Source: Pseudobutyrivibrio sp. ACV-2 (GTDB taxonomy: Bacteria > Bacillota > Clostridia > Lachnospirales > Lachnospiraceae). Taken from it: DNA of 64,000 bases. Shown here in pieces: positions 19,040 through 27,713 of the stretch. Under the pieces are notes generated by a model. The model saw nothing but the letters and a program-made list of their open reading frames with translations. It was not told where the DNA came from and did no database searches. The stretch's first letter is position 1, and each line of letters begins with the position of its first letter. The stretch lies in assembly GCF_900107545.1 (NCBI RefSeq), contig NZ_FNQZ01000006.1, forward strand, positions 145,822 to 209,821, read 5' to 3'. The translations under genes and the position numbers were made by a program.

Positions 19040-19774
19040 ATGAGAGAAAAAAAGACTTTATTTGTTACAGGTGCTTCATCAGAGCTTGGCTGTTCATTAA
19101 TTGAAAATGTAGCAGACAATTATGATATAGTGGTGGCTCATTACCGCAGCAGTGTTGAAAGGCTCTTACCTCTTGAGGAAAAGCTTGGAGCCAAATTGAT
19201 GCTTGTACAGGCGGATTTTTCTGATTCTGTATCAGTCAGAAAAATGCTGGATTTTCTTAGTGAGCGTGAAATAAAGCCAGACCATATCGTTCATATGGCA
19301 GCATTGCCAATGGAAAATAAACATTTCAAAAAGCAAAGCTGGTGCAACTTTGCAGAAAATATAGAGACAGACCTTAGACCGATAGTAGAGATACTAGGTG
19401 AGTTTCTGCCTGCCATGAGCAAGCAGAAATATGGCAAAGTAATATTTATGCTTACCTCATGTACGGTGGGAATGCCACCTAAATACACTACGGTTTATAC
19501 CACAGCTAAATACGCTTTACTTGGACTGCTGAAATCATTGGCTGCTGAGTACGCTGAAAAGGGCATAACAGTAAACGGGGTTAGTCCTGAGATGATAGAT
19601 ACACGCTTTTTAAAGGATTTACCGGATCTTATAAAAGAAATGAATGCCCAAAATATGCCTCAGAAAGAAAATCTCAAAGTAGAACAGGTAGTGCCAACTC
19701 TTGCATTTTTACTTTCAGACGGGGCAGATATGATTAGTGGGCAGAATATTGCGATAACTGATGCAAAAGCATAA
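19040..19774 (+). CDS. Short-chain dehydrogenase/reductase (FabG-like or PtmA-like)
   Basis: This 244-residue classical SDR has the dinucleotide-binding VTGASSELG (about residues 9-17), the catalytic Ser region MLTSCTVG, YTTAK (Tyr-x3-Lys) and the PG-less motif VNGVSPEMIDT. Length and order fit 3-oxoacyl-ACP reductases and also Campylobacter PtmA, a legionaminic-acid SDR. Direct adjacency to ACP and MaoC favours a 3-oxoacyl/3-hydroxyacyl-ACP role; location in a legB/legC/ptmE-like group favours PtmA. I cannot separate these from sequence. GGAG lies upstream of ATG 19040. Confidence 0.8.
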   Translation: MREKKTLFVTGASSELGCSLIENVADNYDIVVAHYRSSVERLLPLEEKLGAKLMLVQADFSDSVSVRKMLDFLSEREIKPDHIVHMAALPMENKHFKKQSWCNFAENIETDLRPIVEILGEFLPAMSKQKYGKVIFMLTSCTVGMPPKYTTVYTTAKYALLGLLKSLAAEYAEKGITVNGVSPEMIDTRFLKDLPDLIKEMNAQNMPQKENLKVEQVVPTLAFLLSDGADMISGQNIAITDAKA

Positions 19775-19796
19775 TAGTGTATTTTAAGGAGTTAAT

Positions 19797-20417
19797 ATGC
19801 GAAACATAGTTATAGTAGGTACAGGCGGCGCAGGCAAAGAGACCAGATGGTTGATTGAGCGTATAAATGTAGTAACACCTACATGGAACATATTAGGATA
19901 TATAGATGTTGAACCAGGTGAAGATGTCATTGGTGATGATAGTTTCATTACAGAAACTACAGAGGACTTAGACGTAGTTATTGCCATGGGCTCAATGGAA
20001 AGACGCAAGTTTTTATATGAGCTTTATGGCAAAAATCCTAGGGTTCATTTTCCAAATCTTATTGATCCTTCAGCAACCATTTCAGATAAAGTTACTATGG
20101 GTGAAGGAAATATAATCTGTGCTGGTGCTATACTCACAGTTGATGTGAAAATAGGTAATCAGAACCTTATCAACTTTAATTGCACAGTTGCGCACGATAG
20201 CGTTTTAGGAGATTTCAATACACTAAATCCTAACGCAAATATTTCAGGTTCCTGCACATTAGGTAACCTAATCGAAGTAGGTACCGGTGCACAAATTGTT
20301 CAGGGGAAGAAAATTGGAGACGAAACCCATATTTGGGCCGGCTCTTGCGTAATTAAAAACACAAAAGGGAGATGTGAGGTTGTTGGTGTTCCAGCCAAAA
20401 CCGTACTTAAATTTTAA
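19797..20417 (+). CDS. NeuD/PglD-family acyltransferase
   Basis: This 206-residue protein has an N-terminal Rossmann-like sugar-binding domain (IVIVGTGGAGKETRWLI) and a C-terminal left-handed beta-helix of hexapeptide repeats (about residues 85-195) ending VVGVPAKTVLKF. That is the layout of PglD and NeuD, which N- or O-acylate amino sugars. In a legionaminic-acid pathway it fills the LegH slot, acylating the 4-amino group formed by LegC. The acyl donor is normally acetyl-CoA. The neighbouring ACP and hydratase raise the possibility of a different acyl group. It follows the SDR by 22 bases with TAAGGAG and overlaps the next gene at TAATG. Confidence 0.8.
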   Translation: MRNIVIVGTGGAGKETRWLIERINVVTPTWNILGYIDVEPGEDVIGDDSFITETTEDLDVVIAMGSMERRKFLYELYGKNPRVHFPNLIDPSATISDKVTMGEGNIICAGAILTVDVKIGNQNLINFNCTVAHDSVLGDFNTLNPNANISGSCTLGNLIEVGTGAQIVQGKKIGDETHIWAGSCVIKNTKGRCEVVGVPAKTVLKF

Positions 20418-21610
20418 TGAAGCATATATTAATAATTTGTCAGTACTTTTATCCTGAGCAGTTTAGGATAAATGATATGGCTTTTGAGTGGGTTAAAAGA
20501 GGATATAAAGTTACTGTAGTTACAGGAATACCTAATTATCCTGAGGGGAAATTTTATCCAGGTTACGGGTGGTTTAAAAATACAGAAGAAACTGTAAATG
20601 GGGTGGAGATTCACAGAATTCCATTGATTGCAAGAGGAAATGGAAAGCTTGGTCTTATCATGAACTATTTCAGTTTTCCATTTTTCGGCTTTTGGTGGAG
20701 CCTGTTTACAAGGATAAAAGCTGATGAAGTTTTCATGTTTGAAACCTCACCTATGAATCAATGCAAGGTAGGTGTACGTTATGCCAGAAAGCACAAGATT
20801 CCATGCTACCTTTATGTACAGGATTTGTGGCCAGAAAATGTGGAGATGATAACTGGTATACATTCACCAATTGTAGTTAAGCCTATTGAGAGAATGGTGA
20901 GAAAAATCTACAAGGGATGTACACATATTTGGGGTACAAGCCCAAGTTTTGTAGATGGAATTCGTAAATACGTAGATGATAAGGAAAAGGACAAAGTAAG
21001 TTTTTGGCCACAGTATGCAGAGGAGTTTTACCAGCCACTTCCAAAGGTTGAGCATAAAGGCTTTAATGTGATTTTCACAGGTAATATTGGTCAGGCTCAG
21101 GGACTGGAGATTTTACCTTTTGCTGCGAAAATTATTCGTGAACAGGGAATCAAGAACATCCGATTTACTATTGTTGGAGATGGTCGTGCCAGAAAGTCCT
21201 TTGAAGAATCAATCACTAAAAATGGTGTTTGGGATATGTTTGAGTTTGCAGGACGAGTTCAGCCAAAAGAAGTTCCAGGCCTTCTTGCCAAAGGCGATGC
21301 TGCTTTCATTTCATTTGCAGATGATGAACTCTTTGCAAAAACCATCCCTGCCAAATTGCAGTCATACATGGCATGTGCTATGCCAATCATCGCATCAGCA
21401 AAAGGTGAAACAGCCAGAATCATCAAAGAAGCCGATTGCGGCATGTGCTCTAGTATCGGTGATGCCGAGGAGTTGGCTTTTAGCATAATAACAATGAGCA
21501 AGATGGCCCAGGAGCGAATCGCAGAAATGGGACAGAATGCTTTGAGCTACAATAAGAGTCACTTCGACAAAAAGACACTCATGGATGAGATGGATAAATA
21601 TTTAAAATAA
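20417..21610 (+). CDS. GT4-family glycosyltransferase (WbuB-like)
   Basis: This 397-residue GT-B enzyme has the N-terminal pattern ICQYFYPEQFRINDMAFEWVKRGY and VVTGIPNYPEGKFYPGY, seen in WbuB-type aminosugar transferases. The middle has YVQDLWPENVEMITG. The donor domain has FTGNIGQAQGLEILPFAA and ends in KTIPAKLQSYMACAMPIIASAKGE. WbuB in E. coli transfers an N-acetyl-aminodeoxy sugar, but the family is broad, so the donor here is only a guess. It starts inside the preceding stop codon. It is the last gene of this rightward run, since a bidirectional terminator and a leftward gene follow. Confidence 0.87.
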   Translation: MKHILIICQYFYPEQFRINDMAFEWVKRGYKVTVVTGIPNYPEGKFYPGYGWFKNTEETVNGVEIHRIPLIARGNGKLGLIMNYFSFPFFGFWWSLFTRIKADEVFMFETSPMNQCKVGVRYARKHKIPCYLYVQDLWPENVEMITGIHSPIVVKPIERMVRKIYKGCTHIWGTSPSFVDGIRKYVDDKEKDKVSFWPQYAEEFYQPLPKVEHKGFNVIFTGNIGQAQGLEILPFAAKIIREQGIKNIRFTIVGDGRARKSFEESITKNGVWDMFEFAGRVQPKEVPGLLAKGDAAFISFADDELFAKTIPAKLQSYMACAMPIIASAKGETARIIKEADCGMCSSIGDAEELAFSIITMSKMAQERIAEMGQNALSYNKSHFDKKTLMDEMDKYLK

Positions 21611-21657
21611 AAAATGCTTCTTCCATAGCTACAATACAGCATTGGAAGAAGCATTTT
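21611..21657. terminator. Bidirectional intrinsic terminator
   Basis: AAAATGCTTCTTCCA (21611-21625) pairs with TGGAAGAAGCATTTT (21643-21657) as a 15-bp stem with a 17-base loop, with A and T runs at both sides. It sits between convergent genes and can end transcripts from both. Confidence 0.88.
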
Positions 21658-21660
21658 TAT

Positions 21661-23343
21661 TTATAAAGATTCAATATAAAAATCCATGTATTTCATTCGC
21701 TCTATTACATAGTATCTAAAATCATCTAGCTTTACAGTAGAGTCGTAGTAGTTGCCATCAGGCCAGCGAGCCATGGTGCGGTCAAAAGCACCGGAATCAT
21801 ATATATCTGATTCATACTGATCAATCATGGAAACGAGGTTTTGATCAGATAATACAGATTCTCTTAAAACTACGTATCTGGCTTTGACTTGATTGATGAT
21901 TTCTGTGTCACCACAGTTGATTAAAAATGGTACAGCCCCCCAATCGATAGTCAGGTCGTAGTCGATAGGATTGTAGTAGGAGCTTATCCCGTGATGACCT
22001 TCCCCGTCAACATATCTGTTCCCCCAGGTTTGATCCATATCCCATGGGGAAAAAAGGAGTTTGTATCCTTCGTACCCGGTTTCAGATAGTTTGGTGGCGG
22101 CATACAGGTTTTTTACTCCCGAACCATAAATGTTGTCAACCGCCTGAGTAAGCTTGTAGAATATCCATAAATCAATGGAATTATCAGTATCCACGCTTTC
22201 ACGAATGGTGTAAGGGTCGTTGGAATAGGCCATATTGTAATACAGCTGATGCAAAATACTGTAGCTTAATTCAGAACCGCTTTTAACAGTATATCCAGGC
22301 AGCCATAAAAGGTCGGGATTATCATCCATAGGCTCCAGGTCCAGGGCAAATTCGGTTTCAGACCAGTCGGATTTTTTGAATAAAGCTTCTCCGGTGGAGA
22401 TATTAAAAGATTTATTATCAATAGGGTAAGTCAACGCATACAGGCCGTGATATCTTCCATTAAAGAACAACTCCACATATTTATACTGGTTTGATGCAGT
22501 CGCGCCCCATTCGTTGTTTTCCGATGACATCTGTCGCCACAAATTCATGGAAAACACAGTTCTGATTTTTTCATAATCCGAATATGCGGAATATAATATC
22601 CAATCGTCGTCGGTTCTAAGGCCCAATAGATTCATATTTTTAGAGTCACCGAAGTTGTTGGTTGAGTCTAAAAGAGTTATGCGATAACTTTTTTGTGGAA
22701 AATCAACAGTGGTGCCGCCACGACGATGAATCTTGAGCGCTGTGTTTGTTGTTCTTTTGCTGGAATCGAAATCGTCACGGTTATCATACAAGGTCATATA
22801 TCCCGGAGCGTAATCCAATATATCGTAGGTCTCGTCTAGATCTAATTCTAGAGCAGTATCCACTGAAATGGAAATATTCATAAGCGGAAGATTAGTGACA
22901 ACAAAATTTGAAACACTTATGGAATCTTTATTGTAAAGTATTAGCTTTGGTGCGTCGTTATTTAAAATGGCGGCGTGGATGAAATTGCCCTTTAATGCTT
23001 CATCATAAGGATAGGTATCATTTTCGATGTGAAGAGTTTCCTTGCCAAAGTCGTTGCCATCAATGTGAGAATAGTAAAAGCTATTATCGATTACATCATA
23101 TATAAGTTTTTCATCACCAATATATATTTCAGTAGTCAGGGGCGTTTCAGAAGGAATATTATATTTGGTCAGGGAATCAAAACGTCTTTGCGTAATGAAA
23201 ATCTTGGAAATGGTATATTCCGGGGAAACTCTTGAAGAAGTCACAACGATAACCCAGGCGCAAATGGCCATAACAATAATAAAAATTATGGAAAGGATGC
23301 GGTGAGTTAGGTTGATAGTAATGAGGTCTTTTATTCGTTCCAT
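21661..23343 (-). CDS. CotH-family protein kinase-like membrane protein
   Basis: This 560-residue protein has one N-terminal membrane anchor (about residues 15-35: ILSIIFIIVMAICAWVIVV) followed by an outside domain. The CotH fold is recognised by KIHRRGGTTVDFPQKSYRI, DDWILYSAYSDYEKIRTVF, YHGLYALTYPID and the metal-binding region KLLFSPWDMDQTWGNRY. CotH proteins are atypical kinases known from spore coats, but anchored versions occur widely next to VTC and DUF4956 proteins, exactly as here. It is the only clear minus-strand gene in the window, and it diverges from that pair across 116 bases. Its substrate is unknown; a surface or wall target is plausible. Confidence 0.85.
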   Translation of the reverse strand: MERIKDLITINLTHRILSIIFIIVMAICAWVIVVTSSRVSPEYTISKIFITQRRFDSLTKYNIPSETPLTTEIYIGDEKLIYDVIDNSFYYSHIDGNDFGKETLHIENDTYPYDEALKGNFIHAAILNNDAPKLILYNKDSISVSNFVVTNLPLMNISISVDTALELDLDETYDILDYAPGYMTLYDNRDDFDSSKRTTNTALKIHRRGGTTVDFPQKSYRITLLDSTNNFGDSKNMNLLGLRTDDDWILYSAYSDYEKIRTVFSMNLWRQMSSENNEWGATASNQYKYVELFFNGRYHGLYALTYPIDNKSFNISTGEALFKKSDWSETEFALDLEPMDDNPDLLWLPGYTVKSGSELSYSILHQLYYNMAYSNDPYTIRESVDTDNSIDLWIFYKLTQAVDNIYGSGVKNLYAATKLSETGYEGYKLLFSPWDMDQTWGNRYVDGEGHHGISSYYNPIDYDLTIDWGAVPFLINCGDTEIINQVKARYVVLRESVLSDQNLVSMIDQYESDIYDSGAFDRTMARWPDGNYYDSTVKLDDFRYYVIERMKYMDFYIESL

Positions 23344-23403
23344 AAAATCGAAAAGGTTTGCCTTTCTAATTAAAGATTATTATGATGTAATAGTGTAAAT
23401 TCC

Positions 23404-23434
23404 TTGATATCATTATATCGATATGGTTTATAAT
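23404..23434 (+). promoter_or_regulatory. Candidate promoter for VTC/DUF4956 operon
   Basis: TTGATA (23404-23409) and TATAAT (23429-23434) are separated by 19 bases, longer than the ideal 17. The minus-strand candidate overlaps it, so the divergent units may compete or share control. Confidence 0.4.
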
Positions 23435-23439
23435 TACAA
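23412..23439 (-). promoter_or_regulatory. Candidate promoter for CotH-like gene
   Basis: Read on the minus strand, TTGTAA (23439-23434) is followed after 16 bases by a perfect TATAAT (23417-23412). It lies about 70 bases upstream of the CotH-like start and overlaps the opposing promoter. Confidence 0.45.
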
Positions 23440-23459
23440 TTATTTATGTGAGGTGAACA

Positions 23460-24137
23460 GTGGAATATCGCCACGAACTGAAATTTCTGGTACCAGATAT
23501 CACTTTGGAAAAAATCAAATACAGATTAAGTCCGTTTATGGAAACTGATGAGCACCATGACTCAGAGTACTATACCATACGCAGTCTGTATTTTGACGAT
23601 TATTTTGATAAATGTTTAAATGAAAACAGAGCCGGCACAGACAACAGATTCAAGTACCGCATACGCTACTATTTGGACAATCCAGAATATATTAATCTTG
23701 AAAAGAAATACAAGCTGCGAGGCATGACAAAAAAGGATTCAGAAACTATTACAGCCTCTCAAGTGAATGGCTTTTTACAGGAAACTGCTGACGTGACAGA
23801 CGGTAAACTTGCCACAGAATTATTTGCGGCAAATCTAAAATCAGGTATGCAACCAAAATGCATTGTGGAATATGACAGATGTGCATTTGTGGAGCCGGCG
23901 GGCAACGTGCGAATTACTTTTGACAAAAATTTAAGGGGCAGTACGGAAGTTGAACGTTTTTTTGATACATCCGAAGAATTTCCTATCCCTGTCATGGAAC
24001 CGGGGTGGCACATTTTAGAGGTTAAATACGACGAATTTTTGCCGAGACATTTGCTGCAGCTGGTGGATATCAACAATCTCCACAGACAGTCATTTTCAAA
24101 ATATGCAATGGTTAGAGAGGAACTAAAAATAAGATGA
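23460..24137 (+). CDS. VTC-domain (polyphosphate polymerase-like) protein
   Basis: This 225-residue protein starts at GTG 23460 behind GTGAGGTG. It has the VTC fold pattern: RHELKFLVP at the N-terminus, SLYFDDYFDKCLNENRAG, RFKYRIRYY and LEKKYKLRGMTKK basic strands that line the tunnel in yeast Vtc4, and a closing ILEVKYDEFLP acidic metal region. Bacterial proteins of this type are named polyphosphate polymerase domain-containing, but activity is rarely proven. Its stop overlaps the DUF4956 start (ATGA), so the two are translationally coupled, and the CotH-like gene is divergent. These three families recur together in many Clostridia. Confidence 0.88.
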   Translation: MEYRHELKFLVPDITLEKIKYRLSPFMETDEHHDSEYYTIRSLYFDDYFDKCLNENRAGTDNRFKYRIRYYLDNPEYINLEKKYKLRGMTKKDSETITASQVNGFLQETADVTDGKLATELFAANLKSGMQPKCIVEYDRCAFVEPAGNVRITFDKNLRGSTEVERFFDTSEEFPIPVMEPGWHILEVKYDEFLPRHLLQLVDINNLHRQSFSKYAMVREELKIR

Positions 24138-24808
24138 GCTTTTCAGATATTATCAAAAAATCAGTATTAGAGGGCTTTGCAGCAGCGGATATGTCCGCAA
24201 CCTATATATCAGCTGTAATGCTTGAGACATTTCTTATAGCACTATATATATTCTTTGTTTACAGATTCTTTACCAGAAGTACTTTTTACAACAGAAATTA
24301 TGCCGTATCCATGTCAGTTATTTCTCTTGTAACTGCAGGAATTATTCTTGCCATGCAGTCTAATCTGGTTATCTCGTTAGGTATGGTTGGTGCGCTTTCT
24401 ATCGTCAGATTCAGAACTGCCATCAAGGAGCCTATGGATTTATTATTTTTATTTTGGTCCATCGGAATAGGTATTGTAACAGGCGCAGGACTTTTCAAGC
24501 TGGCAGTTATCATGTCGATTTTTATCACAATAGGAATCGTTGCCTTTAATATGATTCCAGCCATTTCATCACCGGAACTTCTGGTGTTAAAGGTGGAAAA
24601 TCCAGAGACTCAGCAGAGTGCAATGGAGATAGTAAAAAAATATACCACAGCCCATAAGGTTGATTCAAAAAGCTCCACAAAGGGTTCAATCACTATGGTT
24701 ATAGAGATAAAAACAAAGGAAGGCAGCAAGCTTGTAGACGAGATCACAGGAGTGACAGGGGTGATTTCAGCCACTCTAATGAAGCATGAGGGAGAGGTTA
24801 AATTCTAA
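24134..24808 (+). CDS. DUF4956 integral membrane protein
   Basis: This 224-residue protein has about four membrane helices in its first 150 residues and a soluble C-terminal domain. The conserved stretch LVISLGMVGALSIVRFRTAIKEPMDLLFLFWSIGIG is the hallmark of DUF4956. The C-terminal part (PELLVLKVENPE onward) looks like a small ferredoxin-like or ACT-like fold. It is coupled to the VTC gene through ATGA. Function is not established; a membrane partner for the VTC-domain enzyme is the usual inference. Confidence 0.85.
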   Translation: MSFSDIIKKSVLEGFAAADMSATYISAVMLETFLIALYIFFVYRFFTRSTFYNRNYAVSMSVISLVTAGIILAMQSNLVISLGMVGALSIVRFRTAIKEPMDLLFLFWSIGIGIVTGAGLFKLAVIMSIFITIGIVAFNMIPAISSPELLVLKVENPETQQSAMEIVKKYTTAHKVDSKSSTKGSITMVIEIKTKEGSKLVDEITGVTGVISATLMKHEGEVKF

Positions 24809-24923
24809 ACTCTTATTGATAAAAAGTTGAAATTAACTCTATTGACTTTTGGTGGGATAAAAGCTAAGGTCAATAATAAAATGATAGATTTATTTGAGCT
24901 TCTATTTATTAAGGAGGAAGACT

Positions 24924-25565
24924 ATGAACAATATATTAGTTATTGGCGCTCATTTTGATGACGCAGAACTTGGAGCAGGTGGAACAATGGCAAAGTACAT
25001 TGCCATGGGTAAAAATGTATATAAAATCACATTGACAGATACAGAAGTAAAGTCAGACCTTATGGATTTGGACATCAAGACTGAAACAGGTCGCGAAAAC
25101 AGTGCGAATGCCTGCAAGGCCCTTGGTGTTAAGGAATTGGAGTTCCCAGCAGCCAAATATGGCAATCTTGAATATTCACAGGAAACAATGCAGAATCTTG
25201 AGAAAATCATCTCTGAGTATGACATTGATACATGTATTTTCCATTTCAAAGAGGATTACAACACAGACCACCTTGCAGCTCATCAGATTTGCTACACAGC
25301 TGCAAGACATTGCGACAATCTTTTGATGTTCCAATCAAATCCATACATCATTGGTGAGTCATTCTATCCAAATGTATTCGTAGACGTATCTGATTTTGTT
25401 GAAAAGAAGCGTGCAGCACTCCAATGCTATGAGGCTGCCCACAACAGACAGGGAAACCTTTTTGAGACAAATATCGAGCGCAACAAAATCTGGGGCTATG
25501 GTAACCACTGCCAGTACGCTGAAGGCTTCGTAGCTGTAAAGCTAAAGCTTGAAGAGCACAAATAA
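24924..25565 (+). CDS. PIG-L family deacetylase
   Basis: This 213-residue LmbE/PIG-L metal-dependent N-deacetylase has GAHFDDAELGAGG near the N-terminus (His-x-Asp-Asp zinc ligands, an AHxDD variant) and HFKEDYNTDHLAAHQ with the third His. Such enzymes remove N-acetyl groups from GlcNAc-containing glycolipids or small molecules. I use ATG 24924 because AAGGAGG lies at 24911-24917; an in-frame upstream start at 24894 has no such site. A terminator follows, so it ends a transcript. In this locus it may free an amino group for later acylation or amidination. Confidence 0.88.
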   Translation: MNNILVIGAHFDDAELGAGGTMAKYIAMGKNVYKITLTDTEVKSDLMDLDIKTETGRENSANACKALGVKELEFPAAKYGNLEYSQETMQNLEKIISEYDIDTCIFHFKEDYNTDHLAAHQICYTAARHCDNLLMFQSNPYIIGESFYPNVFVDVSDFVEKKRAALQCYEAAHNRQGNLFETNIERNKIWGYGNHCQYAEGFVAVKLKLEEHK

Positions 25566-25582
25566 ATATTTCTACAATATGG

Positions 25583-25614
25583 AGACGGGCTATAGCTCGT
25601 CTTCTTTTATTTTT
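25583..25614 (+). terminator. Intrinsic terminator after PIG-L gene
   Basis: AGACGGGC (25583-25590) pairs with GCTCGTCT (25595-25602), with one G-U pair and a TATA loop, followed by the T-rich tract TCTTTTATTTTT. It separates the deacetylase from the GT2/neuB unit. Confidence 0.8.
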
Positions 25615-25682
25615 GTGTATTAGTGGATTTGTAATTATGGTAGAATTGTTACGAAATAGTGAATGAATTATGGAGCCAGTGA

Positions 25683-26501
25683 ATGAAAGTAGCATTTGGA
25701 ACAGTAATATACAAGCAGGCAAAGCACTTTTTTAAAGATCTGATGACCTGCGTAGCTAATCAAACTGATATAGATTTTGATGTTTTAATAGTAAATGACA
25801 ACTATTCTAAAGTTGAACTTGAAGATTTAAATATTACTGCAGATATATTTTTAGACCTTGAGCCAAAGCATTGTTCTGTAGCACAGACCAGAATAGAGAT
25901 GATAAAGGCGGCCAAGGCGGCAGGTTATGACCTACTTGTGGTGGCAGATGCAGATGATACCTTTGTCAATGCCAGAATTGAAGAGTATAAAAAAGCGTAC
26001 GAATTAGACAAATCCTATGCTTTCTACTATAATGAATTGGTTACGGAGAATGGCAGTACTGTACTGGAAAGTATGCCTGAATTCGTGACAAGCGTTAAAG
26101 CTATCTCCCAAAGCAATTTTATTGGCATGGGAACAACAGCGATAAATCTTGCTTTACTTAGTGAGGAATATATTGATTCCCTAAGTGAAGGCGATTGCCC
26201 TGTGTTTGACTGGTATGTTTTCAGCAGACTTCTTATGGATGTGGGTGCAGGAAAGCTGGTTAGAAATGCCGCAACCATATATCGCATTCACGATAACAAC
26301 ACAGTCGGCACCAGCCACAATGTGCAGCAGGAGTATCAGGTTAAGCTTACACATTATTTCAATTTAGCTAAACGTTATCCATACTTTAAGTATCTTTATG
26401 ACGAATTAAAGGATTTGGATATTAATAAAATAGACACAAGCCAAAGTCACAACGGCTATTGGTGGAGCAACATAATTATGGAGGATTCCTATGAGATTTA
26501 A
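25683..26501 (+). CDS. GT2-family glycosyltransferase
   Basis: This 272-residue GT-A enzyme has an N-terminal Rossmann-like region (VAFGTVIYKQ, DFDVLIVNDNYS) and the metal-binding DxD-type motif DLLVVADADDTF near residue 88. The later DWYVFSRLLMDVGAGKLV and YRIHDNNTVG match the acceptor side of family-2 enzymes. It has no membrane helix. It overlaps the neuB homologue by 11 bases, so its product may act on, or with, the nonulosonic acid. GGAG lies 8-9 bases before ATG 25683. It is the first gene after a terminator, so a promoter must lie in 25615-25670; I see only a weak TTGTGT/TATGGT pair there. Confidence 0.82.
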   Translation: MKVAFGTVIYKQAKHFFKDLMTCVANQTDIDFDVLIVNDNYSKVELEDLNITADIFLDLEPKHCSVAQTRIEMIKAAKAAGYDLLVVADADDTFVNARIEEYKKAYELDKSYAFYYNELVTENGSTVLESMPEFVTSVKAISQSNFIGMGTTAINLALLSEEYIDSLSEGDCPVFDWYVFSRLLMDVGAGKLVRNAATIYRIHDNNTVGTSHNVQQEYQVKLTHYFNLAKRYPYFKYLYDELKDLDINKIDTSQSHNGYWWSNIIMEDSYEI

Positions 26502-27540
26502 TTATCAGGATATGGTATCAGGTGGCAAAAAGCCATACGTTATTGCAGAGCTTGGAGCTAATCACAATGGTGATATGGAGCTTGCCAAGACAATGATCAA
26601 GACAGCAAAGGAGTGTGGTGCTGACTGCATCAAGCTTCAGTCTTTCACAAAGAGCAATGTATTTTCAAAGAAGAATTATGAGGACAACTTCTTCCTTGGA
26701 GATGATTATAGAAACAGAACAGACTACACATTAGAGTCTATCGTAGAGGCTTACGCTCTTTCAAAGGAGCAGCATCACGAGCTCAAGGCATATTGTGATG
26801 AGCTTGATATCGATTTTACATCTACACCATTTGATAAAGCTGGTGTTGATTTACTTGTTGATGAGCTTCACGTGCCATTCATCAAGGTTGCATCTATGGA
26901 CGTTGAAAACGTACCATTCCTTAAGTATATCGGAAGCAAGGGTGTGCCTGTAGTTATTTCTACTGGTCTTACAGGAATGGATGATGTAGTAAATGCTATC
27001 GCAGCAATCGAGGCAGGCGGCTGCAAGGAAATCTGCGTACTTCACTGTGTATCTATCTACCCACCAGCAGACGAGCAGGTTAACCTTAACAATATCGATA
27101 TGTATCGCATGGCTTTTGGCTATCCTACAGGATATTCTGATCACACATTTGGCGTGGTTGCACCTATCATGTCTATTGCTAAAAATGTATGCATCATCGA
27201 GAAGCATTTCACAATGGACAAGAACATGAAGGGTTGGGATCACAAGATTTCAGCAAACCCAGAGGAAATGAAAATCATCTGCGATGCAGCAGAGCAAGGC
27301 TACAAGATGATGGGAAGCTTCCGTAAGGTAGTAAACGAGAGCAAGCATCAGCGTGAAGAATACAAGCGTTCAATCGTAGCAGCTCGTGACCTCAAAAAAG
27401 GCCACATCCTTACCGAGGACGACCTCGACTACAAACGCCCAGGCACAGCCATCTCACCAAAATTCTATGAGATGCTCATCGGAAAAGAATTAAAGCGCGA
27501 CATCACCGAAGACGAATTATTCCAGTGGGGCGATTTCTAA
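26491..27540 (+). CDS. neuB: NeuB-family nonulosonic acid synthase (LegI candidate)
   Basis: This 349-residue enzyme would condense PEP with a six-carbon aminosugar to give a nine-carbon ulosonic acid. The NeuB fold is clear: VIAELGANHNGDMELAKTMI, DCIKLQSF, DFTSTPFD, PFIKVASMDVENVPFLKYI, VISTGLTGMDDV, CVSIYPPADEQVNL, GYSDHTFG and IEKHFTMDKNMKGWDHKIS, then a C-terminal antifreeze-like SAF domain (about residues 285-349: RSIVAARDLKKGHILTEDDL). With legB and legC in the locus, LegI is the best assignment, although NeuB or PseI activity cannot be excluded. The last ~50 codons are strikingly C-ending. Hairpin H1 separates it from the matching cytidylyltransferase. Confidence 0.87.
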   Translation: MRFNYQDMVSGGKKPYVIAELGANHNGDMELAKTMIKTAKECGADCIKLQSFTKSNVFSKKNYEDNFFLGDDYRNRTDYTLESIVEAYALSKEQHHELKAYCDELDIDFTSTPFDKAGVDLLVDELHVPFIKVASMDVENVPFLKYIGSKGVPVVISTGLTGMDDVVNAIAAIEAGGCKEICVLHCVSIYPPADEQVNLNNIDMYRMAFGYPTGYSDHTFGVVAPIMSIAKNVCIIEKHFTMDKNMKGWDHKISANPEEMKIICDAAEQGYKMMGSFRKVVNESKHQREEYKRSIVAARDLKKGHILTEDDLDYKRPGTAISPKFYEMLIGKELKRDITEDELFQWGDF

Positions 27541-27598
27541 ATCGTAGCGTGTAGCGTATAAATAAATTTCTATTTCGCGTAGATATTCACACAACCTA

Positions 27599-27690
27599 GC
27601 TGGCAGGTGGCAATTGCTATACCCACTATTTTTGAGAGTATAGTGAAAACGATGAAAAAATAGTGGGTATAGCAATTGTCGCCTGCCAGC
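27599..27690 (+). repeat. Constant-loop hairpin H1
   Basis: The left arm is 27599-27633 (begins GCTGGCAGGTGGC) and the right arm is 27656-27690: 35 pairs, of which two are G-U in + strand RNA and the rest Watson-Crick. The five innermost pairs are TTTTT/AAAAA. The 22-base loop (27634-27655) begins GAGAGTATAGTG and ends CGATGA; it is identical in H3 and has one change in H2. Arm sequence is unrelated to H2 and H3. GCGGAGGATTGAGAAAGAGTAAA follows in part up to the neuA ATG 23 bases on. The hairpin fills the gap between neuB and neuA. Confidence 0.92.
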
Positions 27691-27713
27691 GGAGGATTGA
27701 GAAAGAGTAAATT

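Noticed and set aside
27634..27655. Loop of H1-H3 as a promoter (TATAGT as -10)
   Set aside because: A TTG-type -35 at equal spacing (19 bases) can be made from the H1 and H2 arms, but not from H3, where the arm reads AATCTG. The arm sequences are not conserved, so a shared promoter is unlikely.
27599..27690. H1-H3 as ordinary intrinsic terminators
   Set aside because: The T run lies inside the stem before the loop, not after the right arm, and the right arms are followed by purine-rich lead-in to the next gene.
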